Assembly (NCBI RefSeq): GCF_001280845.1
Contig: NZ_LGHP01000002.1
Location: 571,718-635,717, forward strand
Reading direction: 5' to 3'
Length of the DNA: 64,000 bases
From: Bacillus sp. FJAT-28004
GTDB taxonomy: Bacteria; Bacillota; Bacilli; Paenibacillales; Paenibacillaceae
Below the pieces are notes generated by a model. It made no database searches. It was not told the origin of the DNA and was given only the letters and a program-made list of their open reading frames with translations. Positions 8,698 through 17,880 of this stretch are shown piece after piece. A program made the position numbers and the translations under genes. Numbering within the stretch: the stretch's first letter is position 1; each line of letters starts with the position of its first letter.

Positions 8698-9618
8698 ATG
8701 CAAGAGCGTAAGAATGTTAGAAACGGCAATGCGAAGATGAAGCGGAATATGTTCATTCTCTCCTTTACTCTTCCAACTTTGCTCCTATATCTCGTCTTTA
8801 CCGTCTATCCGATGTTTAAAGGCATCTATTTGAGTTTGTTTGATTGGTCGGGCGGCTCCGAAACCTATAACTTTATCGGTCTCGGTAATTTCAAAGAGAT
8901 GCTGCATGACGCTGTGATCGCAAAGTCCATTCGTAACGACTATATACTGGTCATCGGGAAAGTAATCGGGTTTATGATCATGTCCATGTTTTTCGCAGTA
9001 GCGCTTACCCGGTTCAACATCAAAGGTTCTGGCTTTTATCGCATCGTATTTTTTATTCCGAATGTTCTTTCGGTAGTTGTCGTAGGTGTTCTCTGGCGCT
9101 ACGTGTATAACCCGAGCCTCGGCTTCTTGAATTCTTTTATCTCTTTATTTACAGATAGGCCTTTCGATTTCGCTTGGTTAGGTGATAAATGGTCAATCTT
9201 TGCGCTGCTGCCGCCATCGATTTGGGCTGGCATCGGGTTTACAATCATTTTGCTTGTTGCTGGTATTCTCACCATTCCATCGTCCTTATTTGAGTCCGCC
9301 GACATCGATGGCGCTTCACAGTGGAGCCAATTTTGGCTGATTACACTGCCGTTATCGTGGGAGCAGGTCAAGACTTCCGTGCTTTGGATTGTCATGACGA
9401 CGATGAACGGATCATTCATCATCGTCACGATCATGACCTTCGAGGGCGGCGTAGACAATGCCACACAGGTCATGGGATCGTATCTGTATTTGAATGCATT
9501 TAAATTCGGCAAATTCAGCTATGGGTCTGCGATCGGCGTGCTTATCCTGGTTCTATCTTTCATCACCACAGCAGCACTTCAGCGGCTGATGAAGAGAGAA
9601 ACCATTGAGTTAACATAG
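8698..9618 (+). CDS. Sugar ABC transporter permease (MalF/UgpA type)
   Basis: A 306-residue inner-membrane permease with six predicted helices. The cytoplasmic EAA-type loop that docks the ATPase is SADIDGASQWSQFWLITLPL, at about residues 200-219. The start is ATG 8698, with GGAGG at 8688-8692; the upstream TTG is not needed. It is followed after 13 bases by its MalG-type partner. No ATPase is encoded in the operon, so it probably uses a shared MsmX-like ATPase made elsewhere. Confidence 0.93.
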   Translation: MQERKNVRNGNAKMKRNMFILSFTLPTLLLYLVFTVYPMFKGIYLSLFDWSGGSETYNFIGLGNFKEMLHDAVIAKSIRNDYILVIGKVIGFMIMSMFFAVALTRFNIKGSGFYRIVFFIPNVLSVVVVGVLWRYVYNPSLGFLNSFISLFTDRPFDFAWLGDKWSIFALLPPSIWAGIGFTIILLVAGILTIPSSLFESADIDGASQWSQFWLITLPLSWEQVKTSVLWIVMTTMNGSFIIVTIMTFEGGVDNATQVMGSYLYLNAFKFGKFSYGSAIGVLILVLSFITTAALQRLMKRETIELT

Positions 9619-9631
9619 AGGGGACATGCTT

Positions 9632-10480
9632 ATGAATCAACGAATTCTTAAACCAGTCAGTCGTGTCTTTTTCAAATTCAGCCTGATCGTTTGGTCGATT
9701 TGCGTCCTTTATCCGCTGCTCTGGACGGTCCTAAGCGCTTTGAAAGATAACCAGCAGTTTTTCCTGGGCAAGCCTTGGGCTTTGCCAAATCTTCCATTGT
9801 TTTGGAGCAATTTTACATTTGTGTGGGAGAAATATAACTTCGCTTACAATTTTATGAATTCATTGGTTGTGACGCTCGTAAGCACCGCAGCGGGCGTGCT
9901 TTTATCTGCAACGACGGCTTACGTGATCGCCCGGTTTACCTTCAGAGGAAACGGCTTGCTTTATTATTCCTATCTTTCCTATATGATGATTCCAACCTTT
10001 CTCGGCATCATTCCTTTATTCTTTTTGATGAACGATCTTCATTTAACGAATCACTTATTGGGCCTAATCTTAGTTTATACGGTATCCGCCGTACCGTTCG
10101 CTGTTTTCGTATTAGTCAGTTTTTTCAAATCGCTGCCAAGGGAGCTGGAAGAAGCCGCCGCAATGGACGGCGCTTCGCATTACGGCATCTTTTTTCGGAT
10201 TATGCTGCCGCTAGCCAAGCCTGGCTTGATGTCTGTTGCGATTATTACTGTGCTGAATATTTGGAATGAATATGTGTTCGCGCTCGTCCTCATGAATGAT
10301 CCAACGAAATATACGATACCGGTCGCGATAGCGGTCATGCAGGGCGAAATGCAGTATAGGACGGAGTGGGGGCCGCTATTTGCCGCTCTTATCCTCTCGA
10401 TGGGGCCTATGATTGTGTTTTATATCATGTTTCAAAAGCAAATTACCGGAGGCATTACGGCCGGTGCATTGAAAGGCTAA
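9632..10480 (+). CDS. Sugar ABC transporter permease (MalG/UgpE type)
   Basis: Second membrane subunit of the importer, about 282 residues with six helices. The ATPase-docking motif is EAAAMDGASHYGIFFRIMLP. Two in-frame ATGs (9626 and 9632) follow GAGGGG; the second gives the better 8-base spacing. The gene pairs with the MalF-type permease just upstream and precedes the secreted GH31 enzyme, so uptake and hydrolysis are likely co-expressed. Confidence 0.93.
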   Translation: MNQRILKPVSRVFFKFSLIVWSICVLYPLLWTVLSALKDNQQFFLGKPWALPNLPLFWSNFTFVWEKYNFAYNFMNSLVVTLVSTAAGVLLSATTAYVIARFTFRGNGLLYYSYLSYMMIPTFLGIIPLFFLMNDLHLTNHLLGLILVYTVSAVPFAVFVLVSFFKSLPRELEEAAAMDGASHYGIFFRIMLPLAKPGLMSVAIITVLNIWNEYVFALVLMNDPTKYTIPVAIAVMQGEMQYRTEWGPLFAALILSMGPMIVFYIMFQKQITGGITAGALKG

Positions 10481-10507
10481 ACCTGAACGCACAGAAAGGG
10501 GGGGATC

Positions 10508-10561
10508 ATGAAACTGCTTGTTGCAAGACATGGGGAACGCCTCGGCCATAAGGCTAGATAA
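10508..10561 (+). pseudogene. 17-codon remnant resembling the start of a histidine phosphatase
   Basis: A run of seven or more G after AAA precedes ATG, and the 17-residue frame begins MKLLVARHGE, the typical opening of histidine-phosphatase/phosphoglycerate-mutase proteins with their RHG signature. It stops after KAR. It is either a truncated remnant or a short translated leader for the GH31 gene 13 bases on. The similarity covers only about ten residues. Confidence 0.3.
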
Positions 10562-10573
10562 GGTTAAGGATGA

Positions 10574-13500
10574 ATGAGGGGAGTGTCTAATTTGAGAACG
10601 CTTAAAAACGCAATTGGTTTTACTTTTTGCCTAGTGTTCGTATTAGTAGTCATGTTCATTAACGGGACGACGACACATGCAGCGGCGGTAGGTGACATAA
10701 CGGGTTTCGAGAAGACAGACGATAAAACTTTCACGATTACATCAGGTTCCGATCAGGTGAAAGTCATTTTTAATCGCGACGACATCGTGCGCATATGGCT
10801 TGGCGTAGGCGGCGATTATCAAACGCTGTCCGGCAGAAGCTCATCTGAGCCCAAAGAGCCGATCGTGATCAAGGAAGATTTCGGTCCGGTCTCTCTCGAC
10901 TGGTCCGATGAGGGCGAATACTATAAAATGGCGACGGGCAAGTTTGTTCTGCGCACTTACAAAAGCCCGCTCAAGTTCGCCATGTACAAGAGCGATAATC
11001 AGACTGTCGTATGGGAAGAGAAGTCACCGCTGAATTACAGCGCTACGTCGACGACCCAGACACTTGATAGAGGAACTGATGAGTACTACTACGGTGGAGG
11101 AATGCAGAACGGATTTTTTTCCCATCGTGACAAGACGATTACAATTGCCGCAAACTACGGCGACTGGGGCAGCGGGACCGTGTCCAATCCGTCTCCGTTT
11201 TATTTGAGCACTGCCGGCTATGGTGTGCTGCGGAACACGTTCCAAGACGGAACCTACAACTTTGGCAGTCCTGCCGAGTTAACGCACGATGAAAACCGGT
11301 TTGACGCGTATTATTTTTACGGCGAGAACTTCAAAGATATTTTAAACGGCTATACAGACTTGACCGGTAAGCCTTCGCTTATTCCGAGATGGGGCATGAG
11401 CATGGGGGACGCGGATTGTTACAACACGAGCAACACCGGAGCGAATAAGCCGGGCAAGCTGACGACGCCGGATGTGCTAAAGGTTGCGCAAGGCTTCCGA
11501 GCCAACGACATGCCGGGCGGCTGGCTGCTGCCGAACGACGGCTACGGCTGCGGCTACGTGCAGCTGCCAAGCACCGTGCAGCAGCTTCATGACTTGGGTT
11601 TTTACACCGGTTTGTGGACGCAGAACGGTCTTGCCAATATCGCAACAGAAGTGGGCGTCGCCGGCACTCGGCTGAACAAGCTGGATGTAGCCTGGGTCGG
11701 TCCAGGATATGACTTTGCACTGGACGCGACGCGACAGGCTCTTCAAGGGGTTGAAGACAATTCGAACGACCGCGGCTTCGTATGGTCTGTCGGTGGATGG
11801 GCCGGCACGCAGCGGTATTCAACCGTATGGTCCGGAGATCAATCCGGCAACTGGGAATATATCCGTTTCCACATTCCATCCATGATCGGCGCCGGGTTGT
11901 CAGGAATGACCTACGCGACTGGTGATGTGGATGGGATTTTCGGCGGCAGCGCCCAGACCTATGTGCGCGATTTGCAATGGAAAGCCTTCACGCCGATTCT
12001 AATGAGCATGTCGGGTTGGGCGTCCGTCGATAAGCAGCCATGGCACTATGGTGAGCCATACACAAGCTATAATCGAGACATTTTGAAGCTCAGACAGCGT
12101 TTGACGCCTTACTTCTACACCTATTTGAACGAAGCTTACGAATCGGGAGCGCCGTTTACGAGAGCGATGGTTTACGAATTCCCGAACGATCCGAATACGA
12201 AGAGCACGTTGACACAGTACCAATTCATGTCCGGCGAGTCGTTCCTCGTTGCACCGGTGTACAAAGATGTTACGGTCCGGAACGGTATTTATTTGCCAAA
12301 GGGCAAATGGATTGACTACTGGACAGGCACGGAACATTACGGGTCCAAAATGCTTGACGAATACAGTACGCCATTGAACCGTTTGCCACTTCTCGTCAAA
12401 GCGGGTGCGATTATCCCGATGTATCCGGAAACTTTGTATGACGGCCAAGTGCCGCCAAATCCGATTACTTACGACATCTATCCGTACAAGACGTCCAGCT
12501 TCACGATGTACGAGGATGACGGTGTATCCAGGGAACACCGCAGCGGCAAATTCGCGAAGACGGTGATTACTTCGATCGCGCCGGAAACCGGAACAGGCGA
12601 TTTGAAAGTCCAAGTCGGGGCGAGCATTGGAGATTATGACGGCAAGCTGGCGTCGCGGACGAACATGTTCCAGATTCATATGCATACAAAACCGGATGGT
12701 ATCGAAGTTGGAGGTACTTCTTATACAGAATTTGCAAGCAAGGCGGAGTGGACGAATGCCGCAAGCGGATGGTACTTCGATGCAGCGGACAAAGGCGGCA
12801 TTGTCTATGTGAAAACACCGGATCTGCCGACCGATCAAGGCTTTGAGCTGAAGGTGGCCGGTTTTGCAGCAGATACGACTCCGCTTACGGACGCAACTGT
12901 CATTTCGCTGCCTGAACCGGATAACGATCCGACGAAAATCGCGCAGGAGGACATTGTAGCATCGGCAACGAGCACCGATACGACTGCGCCAGTTGCGAAT
13001 GCGCTGGATGGCAGCACGGAGACAATCTGGAGCACGAAGCTGGATGGCAGTACGCCGCTGCCTCAATCGATCACATTGAACCTTGGCACGAAGTTTTCAG
13101 TGAATAAACTGAAATATTTGCCCAGACAGTACGTGGGGACAGACGGTGTTATTACGGCTCACAACATCTATGTGAGTGCCGACGGAACGAATTTTACGAA
13201 GGTGGCCTCCGGGACATGGCAAGCAGATAAGTTGGAAAAAACCGTAACATTCGATACCGTAGAAGCGCAGTATGTGAGATTGGAAGCGCTAGCTGGCGTT
13301 AACGGGTTTGCGGCTGCAGCCGAATTGAATGTCTATCGTGACGGTTCCGTAGCGATCCCGCTGCCGATTCCGAAAAATGAATTGACCGCAACGGCCACAA
13401 GCTTCCAGCCTGGCGATGAAGCCTCAAATGCGATCGACGGCAATTCTAATTCCCTCTGGCATACGAAATGGGACGGATCCGATAAACTGCCGCAATCGAT

Positions 13501-15751
13501 TATTGTGGATTTGGGCAAAGTCCGCAGCATCAGCCAATTCCGGTATGCACCAAGGCTTAATGCCGCTAATGGTACGATTACGACTTACAAGTTGTACGTA
13601 AGCACTGACGGTACGAAATACACGCAAATCAGCACAGGGAATTGGGAACTGAACAGCGCGAAGAAATATATCCAATTCCTAGCAGTTGATGCTCGATATG
13701 TCAAGCTGGAAGCGGCGGCTGCAGTAGGCGGCTACGCATCCGCATCAGAGATCGATGTTTATGAAACGCCTAAAGCTCCTCCTGTGTTGGGCGATATTGT
13801 ACGAGGCAAGCCGGCAACTGCAGACAGTGAAGATGCCGCCTTCCCGGCAAGCTATGCCAATGACGGCAATCCAGCTACGATGTGGTCGGCCGCTGATACG
13901 AACCCGGGCCATGTATGGTCGGCCGATTTGGGTAAAATGTACGCGATTAAGGGCATTGAGATCTCGTTTGGACTGAGCGACAAAGCGTATAAATACAAGC
14001 TGGAAGTCCGTGAGGCTGGCAGCAGCAACTGGATCCAAGTGTTAAACCGCATGAACAATACGGAAGCCGGCGCTGTGCTCAAGGATACATTCGGCAGCCA
14101 AGGCCGCTATGTGCGGATTACAATTACAGGTCTGCCTGACGAAGCTACGAGAGCAAGCATTGCAGATGTAAAGCTGATCGGCTTACCCATTATCGGTACG
14201 GCGCCTGTGACCGGCGTATCGCTGAATCAGACGAAGCTGAGTATGAATGTGATGGATGCCCCAATCGCACTTGAAGCGGCCGTAGCGCCTCTGAATGCAG
14301 CGAATACATCGGTTACGTGGAGCAGCAGTGATCCGGGTGTCGCAATGGTCGATGAGAATGGCGTTGTCATTCCGAAAGGAGCAGGCTCAGCAACGATTAC
14401 CGTCAAGACGGAAGAAGGAGGCTTTAAAGCGTCTGTTAATGTCACCGTAACGGGACAAACTGGCTTGGTGAAAATCCCGCAAAGCCAAATGACGGCCACA
14501 GCAACAAGCTTCCAACCCGGAGATGATCCGATTAATGCGCTTGACGGCAATTCGGATACATGGTGGCACATCAAATGGTATGGCACCGACCCGCTGCCGC
14601 AATCCATTATTGTGAATTTGGACGGTACGAATACCATCAGCAAGCTGGAATATATGCCGCGTCAGGATGGCGGCAACGGCACGATCACAGCTTATAACGT
14701 ATATGTAAGCCAAGATGGCGTACAGTTTACGAAGGTTGCGACCGGCATGTGGCTGAAGAACAATGTAGTAAAAGAAGTGAATTTTGCTCCCGTCCGTGCC
14801 GCTTATCTAAAGCTTGAAGCAACAGAAGGGTCTGGGGGTTTCGCTTCAGCTGCCGAGTTGAACGTGTATAAGCAAGTTGACTCCCTTGCGCTGCAAGCGG
14901 TCGCGTTCGATGCAGCAAGCTATGATGTGAAGGAAGGCCAATCCGCAGCAGTGAAAATTACTGCTCAGTATTCGGATGGCAGCAAGAAAGACGTGACGGC
15001 TCAATCCGCGTTTGAAATCGCAAATTCATCATTTGCAACGATCGCAAATGGAACGATCACTGGGGTTTCTCGTGGCGAAACCGTTATCACGGCAACGTAC
15101 GGAGGCAAGCAGGCGACTGCAACGATCGTTGTCAAAGGGGTCGATCCTGGGGCTCCGTCTACAGCTTTAACCGGAAGCAGCATTGTTCAAAGCGGTCAGC
15201 CGCTCGTGATTACTTATGGCTTGAATGGAGTTACGCAGCAGGTTTACGCAGCAGACATTTCGCTGACCTACGATCCAACGATCATGGAATTCATTTCGGC
15301 AGAGCCGCTTCTTTCGAACACGAGTATTGTACAGAAAGAGAATGACGGAGCGGGCAGGCTGCGCCTGATTGTCGCCAGCGAAGGGGCAGGGCATGCCGTT
15401 AGCGGCAATGTGCAGCTGTTGAAGGTTACTTTTAAGTCGAAGCTTTCTTCCGAGGTTCAAACGACTATAGTCGCTGTAACGGATACGACCCTCGGGGATG
15501 AGCATGGCAGCGAGTTCAAGGCTGCAAACTCCTCAATCAGCGTGCAAATAACGCCTATTCCAGCTGGCATTCCGGGAGATATGAACCATGACGGTAAAGT
15601 ATCGATCGGCGATCTGGGTATCGTAGCTGCGAATTATGGCAAAACGTCGGCAAGTCCGGATTGGGACAGTATTAAACATGTAGACTCGAACCATGATGGC
15701 AAAATCGATATTATGGATCTGGCCTTCATTGCGCGGAAGATTATAGAGTAA
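10574..15751 (+). CDS. Secreted GH31 glycosidase with F5/8 type C, Ig-like, cohesin and dockerin modules
   Basis: A 1725-residue secreted enzyme. Order: signal peptide (to about 38); GH31 domain (about 40-740), with likely nucleophile Asp371 in KLDVAWVG and acid/base Asp422 in WSGDQSG; F5/8 type C (CBM32-like) modules at about 788-925, 932-1065, 1071-1205 and 1299-1432; bacterial Ig-like domains at about 1210-1295 and 1437-1522; cohesin at 1524-1660; dockerin at 1665-1725 (GDMNHDGKVSIGDLG). GH31 enzymes cleave or transfer alpha-linked sugars; the KLDVAWVG form and CBM32-rich layout resemble the alpha-N-acetylgalactosaminidase branch, but the substrate is not proven. The cohesin and dockerin could link the enzyme to other subunits and to the SLH-cohesin anchors. 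The start may instead be TTG 10592, with GGGGAG nine bases upstream. Confidence 0.92.
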   Translation: MRGVSNLRTLKNAIGFTFCLVFVLVVMFINGTTTHAAAVGDITGFEKTDDKTFTITSGSDQVKVIFNRDDIVRIWLGVGGDYQTLSGRSSSEPKEPIVIKEDFGPVSLDWSDEGEYYKMATGKFVLRTYKSPLKFAMYKSDNQTVVWEEKSPLNYSATSTTQTLDRGTDEYYYGGGMQNGFFSHRDKTITIAANYGDWGSGTVSNPSPFYLSTAGYGVLRNTFQDGTYNFGSPAELTHDENRFDAYYFYGENFKDILNGYTDLTGKPSLIPRWGMSMGDADCYNTSNTGANKPGKLTTPDVLKVAQGFRANDMPGGWLLPNDGYGCGYVQLPSTVQQLHDLGFYTGLWTQNGLANIATEVGVAGTRLNKLDVAWVGPGYDFALDATRQALQGVEDNSNDRGFVWSVGGWAGTQRYSTVWSGDQSGNWEYIRFHIPSMIGAGLSGMTYATGDVDGIFGGSAQTYVRDLQWKAFTPILMSMSGWASVDKQPWHYGEPYTSYNRDILKLRQRLTPYFYTYLNEAYESGAPFTRAMVYEFPNDPNTKSTLTQYQFMSGESFLVAPVYKDVTVRNGIYLPKGKWIDYWTGTEHYGSKMLDEYSTPLNRLPLLVKAGAIIPMYPETLYDGQVPPNPITYDIYPYKTSSFTMYEDDGVSREHRSGKFAKTVITSIAPETGTGDLKVQVGASIGDYDGKLASRTNMFQIHMHTKPDGIEVGGTSYTEFASKAEWTNAASGWYFDAADKGGIVYVKTPDLPTDQGFELKVAGFAADTTPLTDATVISLPEPDNDPTKIAQEDIVASATSTDTTAPVANALDGSTETIWSTKLDGSTPLPQSITLNLGTKFSVNKLKYLPRQYVGTDGVITAHNIYVSADGTNFTKVASGTWQADKLEKTVTFDTVEAQYVRLEALAGVNGFAAAAELNVYRDGSVAIPLPIPKNELTATATSFQPGDEASNAIDGNSNSLWHTKWDGSDKLPQSIIVDLGKVRSISQFRYAPRLNAANGTITTYKLYVSTDGTKYTQISTGNWELNSAKKYIQFLAVDARYVKLEAAAAVGGYASASEIDVYETPKAPPVLGDIVRGKPATADSEDAAFPASYANDGNPATMWSAADTNPGHVWSADLGKMYAIKGIEISFGLSDKAYKYKLEVREAGSSNWIQVLNRMNNTEAGAVLKDTFGSQGRYVRITITGLPDEATRASIADVKLIGLPIIGTAPVTGVSLNQTKLSMNVMDAPIALEAAVAPLNAANTSVTWSSSDPGVAMVDENGVVIPKGAGSATITVKTEEGGFKASVNVTVTGQTGLVKIPQSQMTATATSFQPGDDPINALDGNSDTWWHIKWYGTDPLPQSIIVNLDGTNTISKLEYMPRQDGGNGTITAYNVYVSQDGVQFTKVATGMWLKNNVVKEVNFAPVRAAYLKLEATEGSGGFASAAELNVYKQVDSLALQAVAFDAASYDVKEGQSAAVKITAQYSDGSKKDVTAQSAFEIANSSFATIANGTITGVSRGETVITATYGGKQATATIVVKGVDPGAPSTALTGSSIVQSGQPLVITYGLNGVTQQVYAADISLTYDPTIMEFISAEPLLSNTSIVQKENDGAGRLRLIVASEGAGHAVSGNVQLLKVTFKSKLSSEVQTTIVAVTDTTLGDEHGSEFKAANSSISVQITPIPAGIPGDMNHDGKVSIGDLGIVAANYGKTSASPDWDSIKHVDSNHDGKIDIMDLAFIARKIIE

Positions 15752-15761
15752 TCTACTGAAT

Positions 15762-15788
15762 CTGGCATCGGTATACTACCGGTGCCAG
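15762..15788 (+). terminator. Hairpin after the GH31 gene
   Basis: CTGGCATCGG pairs with CCGGTGCCAG around a 7-base loop; only a short T-rich tail follows. It is a likely transcript end or 3' stabiliser. Confidence 0.5.
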
Positions 15789-15821
15789 TATTTGTGATTA
15801 AAAATAAAACGAGGTAAAGGA

Positions 15822-15896
15822 ATGCACAATGAGATTAACATCCTCGATCTGGCAGCTGCTGCACAATTGATTTTAAACTCATTTGCTGGAGAATAA
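15822..15896 (+). pseudogene. Orphan half-dockerin fragment
   Basis: A 24-codon frame (MHNEINILDLAAAAQLILNS...) with GAGGTAAAGG just upstream. NEINILDLAAAAQLI matches the second calcium loop and helix of a dockerin (compare DGKIDIFDLSTVAQLIE in the GH3 protein). No catalytic or first-repeat sequence precedes it. It is probably the residue of a deleted dockerin gene. Confidence 0.6.
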
Positions 15897-15980
15897 GGAT
15901 GCTAGATTCATTCGAGGAGTTAGGAAAGTGTAAGGATCACTGACGCTTGTAGAAGAGACGGGCAACATGCTATACCTCTA

Positions 15981-16026
15981 AAAAAACAGCAGTCCGGAAC
16001 AAAATGTTCCTAGACTGCTGTTTTTT
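15981..16026. terminator. Bidirectional terminator between GH31 and the SLH-cohesin gene
   Basis: CAGCAGTC-C-GGAACA and TGTTCC-TA-GACTGCTG form a long stem flanked by A6 and T6, so it can end transcription from both sides. It lies five bases past the stop of the minus-strand gene. Confidence 0.9.
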
Positions 16027-16030
16027 GTTT

Positions 16031-17047
16031 TTATTTCAATCCGTCTGTTAATCTCTTAAGCACGACTACCGCTTCAGCTCTGCTGGCGTGTTCCTGCGGA
16101 GCAAACTTTTGCTCGGTTCTTCCGTTTATGAATCCGAAATCGACTGCAAGCGCTACAAACTTTTTCGCCCACTCACTCACTGCTGCCTCATCGCTGAAAC
16201 GGGTTGAACCTTTAACCCTCATATCCTCTATTTTCGTCCCGGTAGCGTATGCTTTTGCTCGAATGAGCATAGCGGTCATCTCTTGACGTGTAATGTTTTT
16301 CTCAGGCACGAACTTGTTGTCCGCAATACCGTTAATTAAACCGGCTGCATAAGCTTTCTTCACCGTGTCCTCATACCAGGACCCTGATCTTACATCATCA
16401 AACGGATTTTTCCCTGTGCCAGCCTGAAGGTTTAATGCTTTGGTAAGCAATGTTGCAAACTGGGCTCTCGTAACATTCGTATTCGGTTCGAAATGATCGT
16501 CATTCATACCTTCCACAATGTTTTTGTCAACCATCAGCATAATGTCGGATTTAGCCCAATGCTTAGTAATATCACTGAAAATTTTGGTGAAACGAACCGA
16601 TTTGTTCGGTGTAAAAGATTGGCTGGATAAGTTGTGATCGACGATTTTTATGGAGTTCCATTTGATGTTCGTAGATCCCGGTTTTTTCGCTTTGAAGGTA
16701 ATGGTGGCAATATCCAGATTTCCTTTTTCACCGTCAACTTGGCCGATTTTTGTATGCGCGAACTTAACGACATTTTTCTCCACCATTGGAGAAACCGAGA
16801 ATCCTGGTATTTTTGTATCCGCTTTGATGATTTCTACTTTGTTCGGATCGATACCCAGTTCGACTTCAAATGCGTATAAATCTTTGATATTTTGACTCTT
16901 TAATGTCACGGTGAATTCGCCGTTAACGGACTCGGCGCTAGAGGCACCCAGCTGGAATTTAGCAGTATCTTCCGCATAGGAAGGAGTTGCTGCTAATGCT
17001 AAACTAAGACAACAAGCTAAAGTTGCTAGAATCATTTTACACTTCAT
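16031..17047 (-). CDS. Cohesin-SLH cell-surface anchor protein
   Basis: About 338 residues: signal peptide ending near SYAE; one cohesin module (about 29-150) with LKSQNIKDLYAFEVELGID and KGNLDIATITFKAKK; then three SLH repeats (FSDITKHWAKSDIMLMVDK, FDDVRSGSWYEDTVKKAYAA and FSDEAAVSEWAKKFVALAVD). SLH triplets bind pyruvylated secondary cell-wall polymer, and cohesins bind dockerins, so it should display dockerin proteins at the cell surface. It faces the dockerin-bearing GH31 gene. The ATG at 17047 fits the signal peptide better than the ATG at 17059, which abuts GAGAGG with no spacer. Cohesin-like modules can also occur in proteins without dockerin partners; here dockerin genes are adjacent. 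Confidence 0.87.
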   Translation of the reverse strand: MKCKMILATLACCLSLALAATPSYAEDTAKFQLGASSAESVNGEFTVTLKSQNIKDLYAFEVELGIDPNKVEIIKADTKIPGFSVSPMVEKNVVKFAHTKIGQVDGEKGNLDIATITFKAKKPGSTNIKWNSIKIVDHNLSSQSFTPNKSVRFTKIFSDITKHWAKSDIMLMVDKNIVEGMNDDHFEPNTNVTRAQFATLLTKALNLQAGTGKNPFDDVRSGSWYEDTVKKAYAAGLINGIADNKFVPEKNITRQEMTAMLIRAKAYATGTKIEDMRVKGSTRFSDEAAVSEWAKKFVALAVDFGFINGRTEQKFAPQEHASRAEAVVVLKRLTDGLK

Positions 17048-17059
17048 GATCTGATCCAT

Positions 17060-17383
17060 CCTCTCGTTTATAAAAATGGGAAAAGTTTATTGACTTCGTG
17101 TAATTGAACTTATTTTAAACTGAAGTCTATGAATACTCGGTTCCTCGTCCTTCAGTATAAAACTAATTAAAGCGCATACAAATGATATTTTTTATCCGAA
17201 AGTTGATTTTTTCTATTCTTCTAAATTCGTTATTCGGTTTTCTTGGGCGAAGGGGAGTGCCGCGGGCGGAAGGAGCTGCGCAGCTCCTCCTCGATTGCGT
17301 GTGCGACCTCTATAATAAAATATCCAGAAGCTTTGATTTTGGCTATGTTAAACTGCTGTGTATAGGGATATCATCACTGATAA
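17060..17383. other. Intergenic region with an 18-bp palindrome
   Basis: No convincing gene. The left part should carry the promoter of the SLH-cohesin gene. A perfect palindrome, AGGAGCTGC and its complement, lies at 17271-17288. The right end runs into the truncated CotJC frame, whose first ~60 codons are missing. Confidence 0.6.
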
Positions 17384-17779
17384 CAACAGTGTACCGAAGA
17401 ATTCGCGCATTTGGAAATGATAGCTACAATGATCTATAAATTGACAAAAGATGCTACGCCGGATCAATTGAAAGCGGCGGGACTCGGTGCTCATTATGTG
17501 GCTCATGACAGCGCATTGTTTTATGAGAACGCAGGCGGCGTGCCATTTACAGCTACCTACATTCAAGCGAAAGGCGATCCAATTGCGGATCTCTATGAAG
17601 ATATAGCGGCGGAGGAGAAGGCAAGGGCGACGTATCAATGGCTCATTGATATGACGGATGACGTGGATCTACAAGACAGTTTGAAGTTTCTGCGGGAGCG
17701 GGAGATTAAACATTCGCTACGGTTTCGTGAGGCGGTTGAGATCCTTAAGGAAAAGCGGGATGAGAAGATATTTTATTAG
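17384..17779 (+). pseudogene. cotJC: 5'-truncated CotJC (manganese catalase-family spore coat protein)
   Basis: The frame opens after a stop at 17381 and reads straight into the family sequence TEEFAHLEMIATMIYKLTKD. AHYVAHDSALFYENAGGVPF, DIAAEEKARATY and FLREREIKHSLRFREAVEIL follow. CotJC is a coat protein of the manganese catalase family. Full-length members have about 60 more N-terminal residues, containing metal ligands, which are absent here, and there is no cotJA/cotJB partner. The nominal TTG start at 17411 lacks support. A 39-base copy of its 3' end plus terminator reappears at 45199. Confidence 0.75.
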
Positions 17780-17783
17780 AGGG

Positions 17784-17817
17784 AACCTCTCTGCAGGGTG
17801 CTGCGGGGAGGTTTTTT
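17784..17817 (+). terminator. Terminator after the CotJC fragment
   Basis: AACCTCTCTGCAG / CTGCGGGGAGGTT stem around GGTG, followed by T6. The same hairpin is copied at 45243-45277. Confidence 0.85.
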
Positions 17818-17846
17818 GCCTAGCTAACGGGCAGATTAGTTCAAAA

Positions 17847-17873
17847 AAAACGGCACTTAAAATGTGCCGTTTT
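17847..17873. terminator. Bidirectional terminator
   Basis: Perfect 10-bp stem AAAACGGCAC / GTGCCGTTTT with a 7-base loop and flanking A and T runs, eight bases past the stop of the minus-strand hydrolase gene. Confidence 0.9.
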
Positions 17874-17880
17874 AAGCCGT

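Noticed and set aside
11999..13066. Long minus-strand frame (355 codons) opposite the GH31 gene
   Set aside because: It is a shadow of the GC-rich GH31 coding frame: Arg/Cys-rich composition, no ribosome site and no family resemblance.
13380..14880. DNA-level similarity between segments of the GH31 gene considered as an inserted repeat
   Set aside because: It reflects homologous F5/8 type C modules within one protein, in frame, not a mobile element.
17182..17439. Plus-strand frame of 85 codons before the CotJC fragment
   Set aside because: It runs out of frame into the CotJC sequence, lacks a ribosome site and has a random-looking composition.
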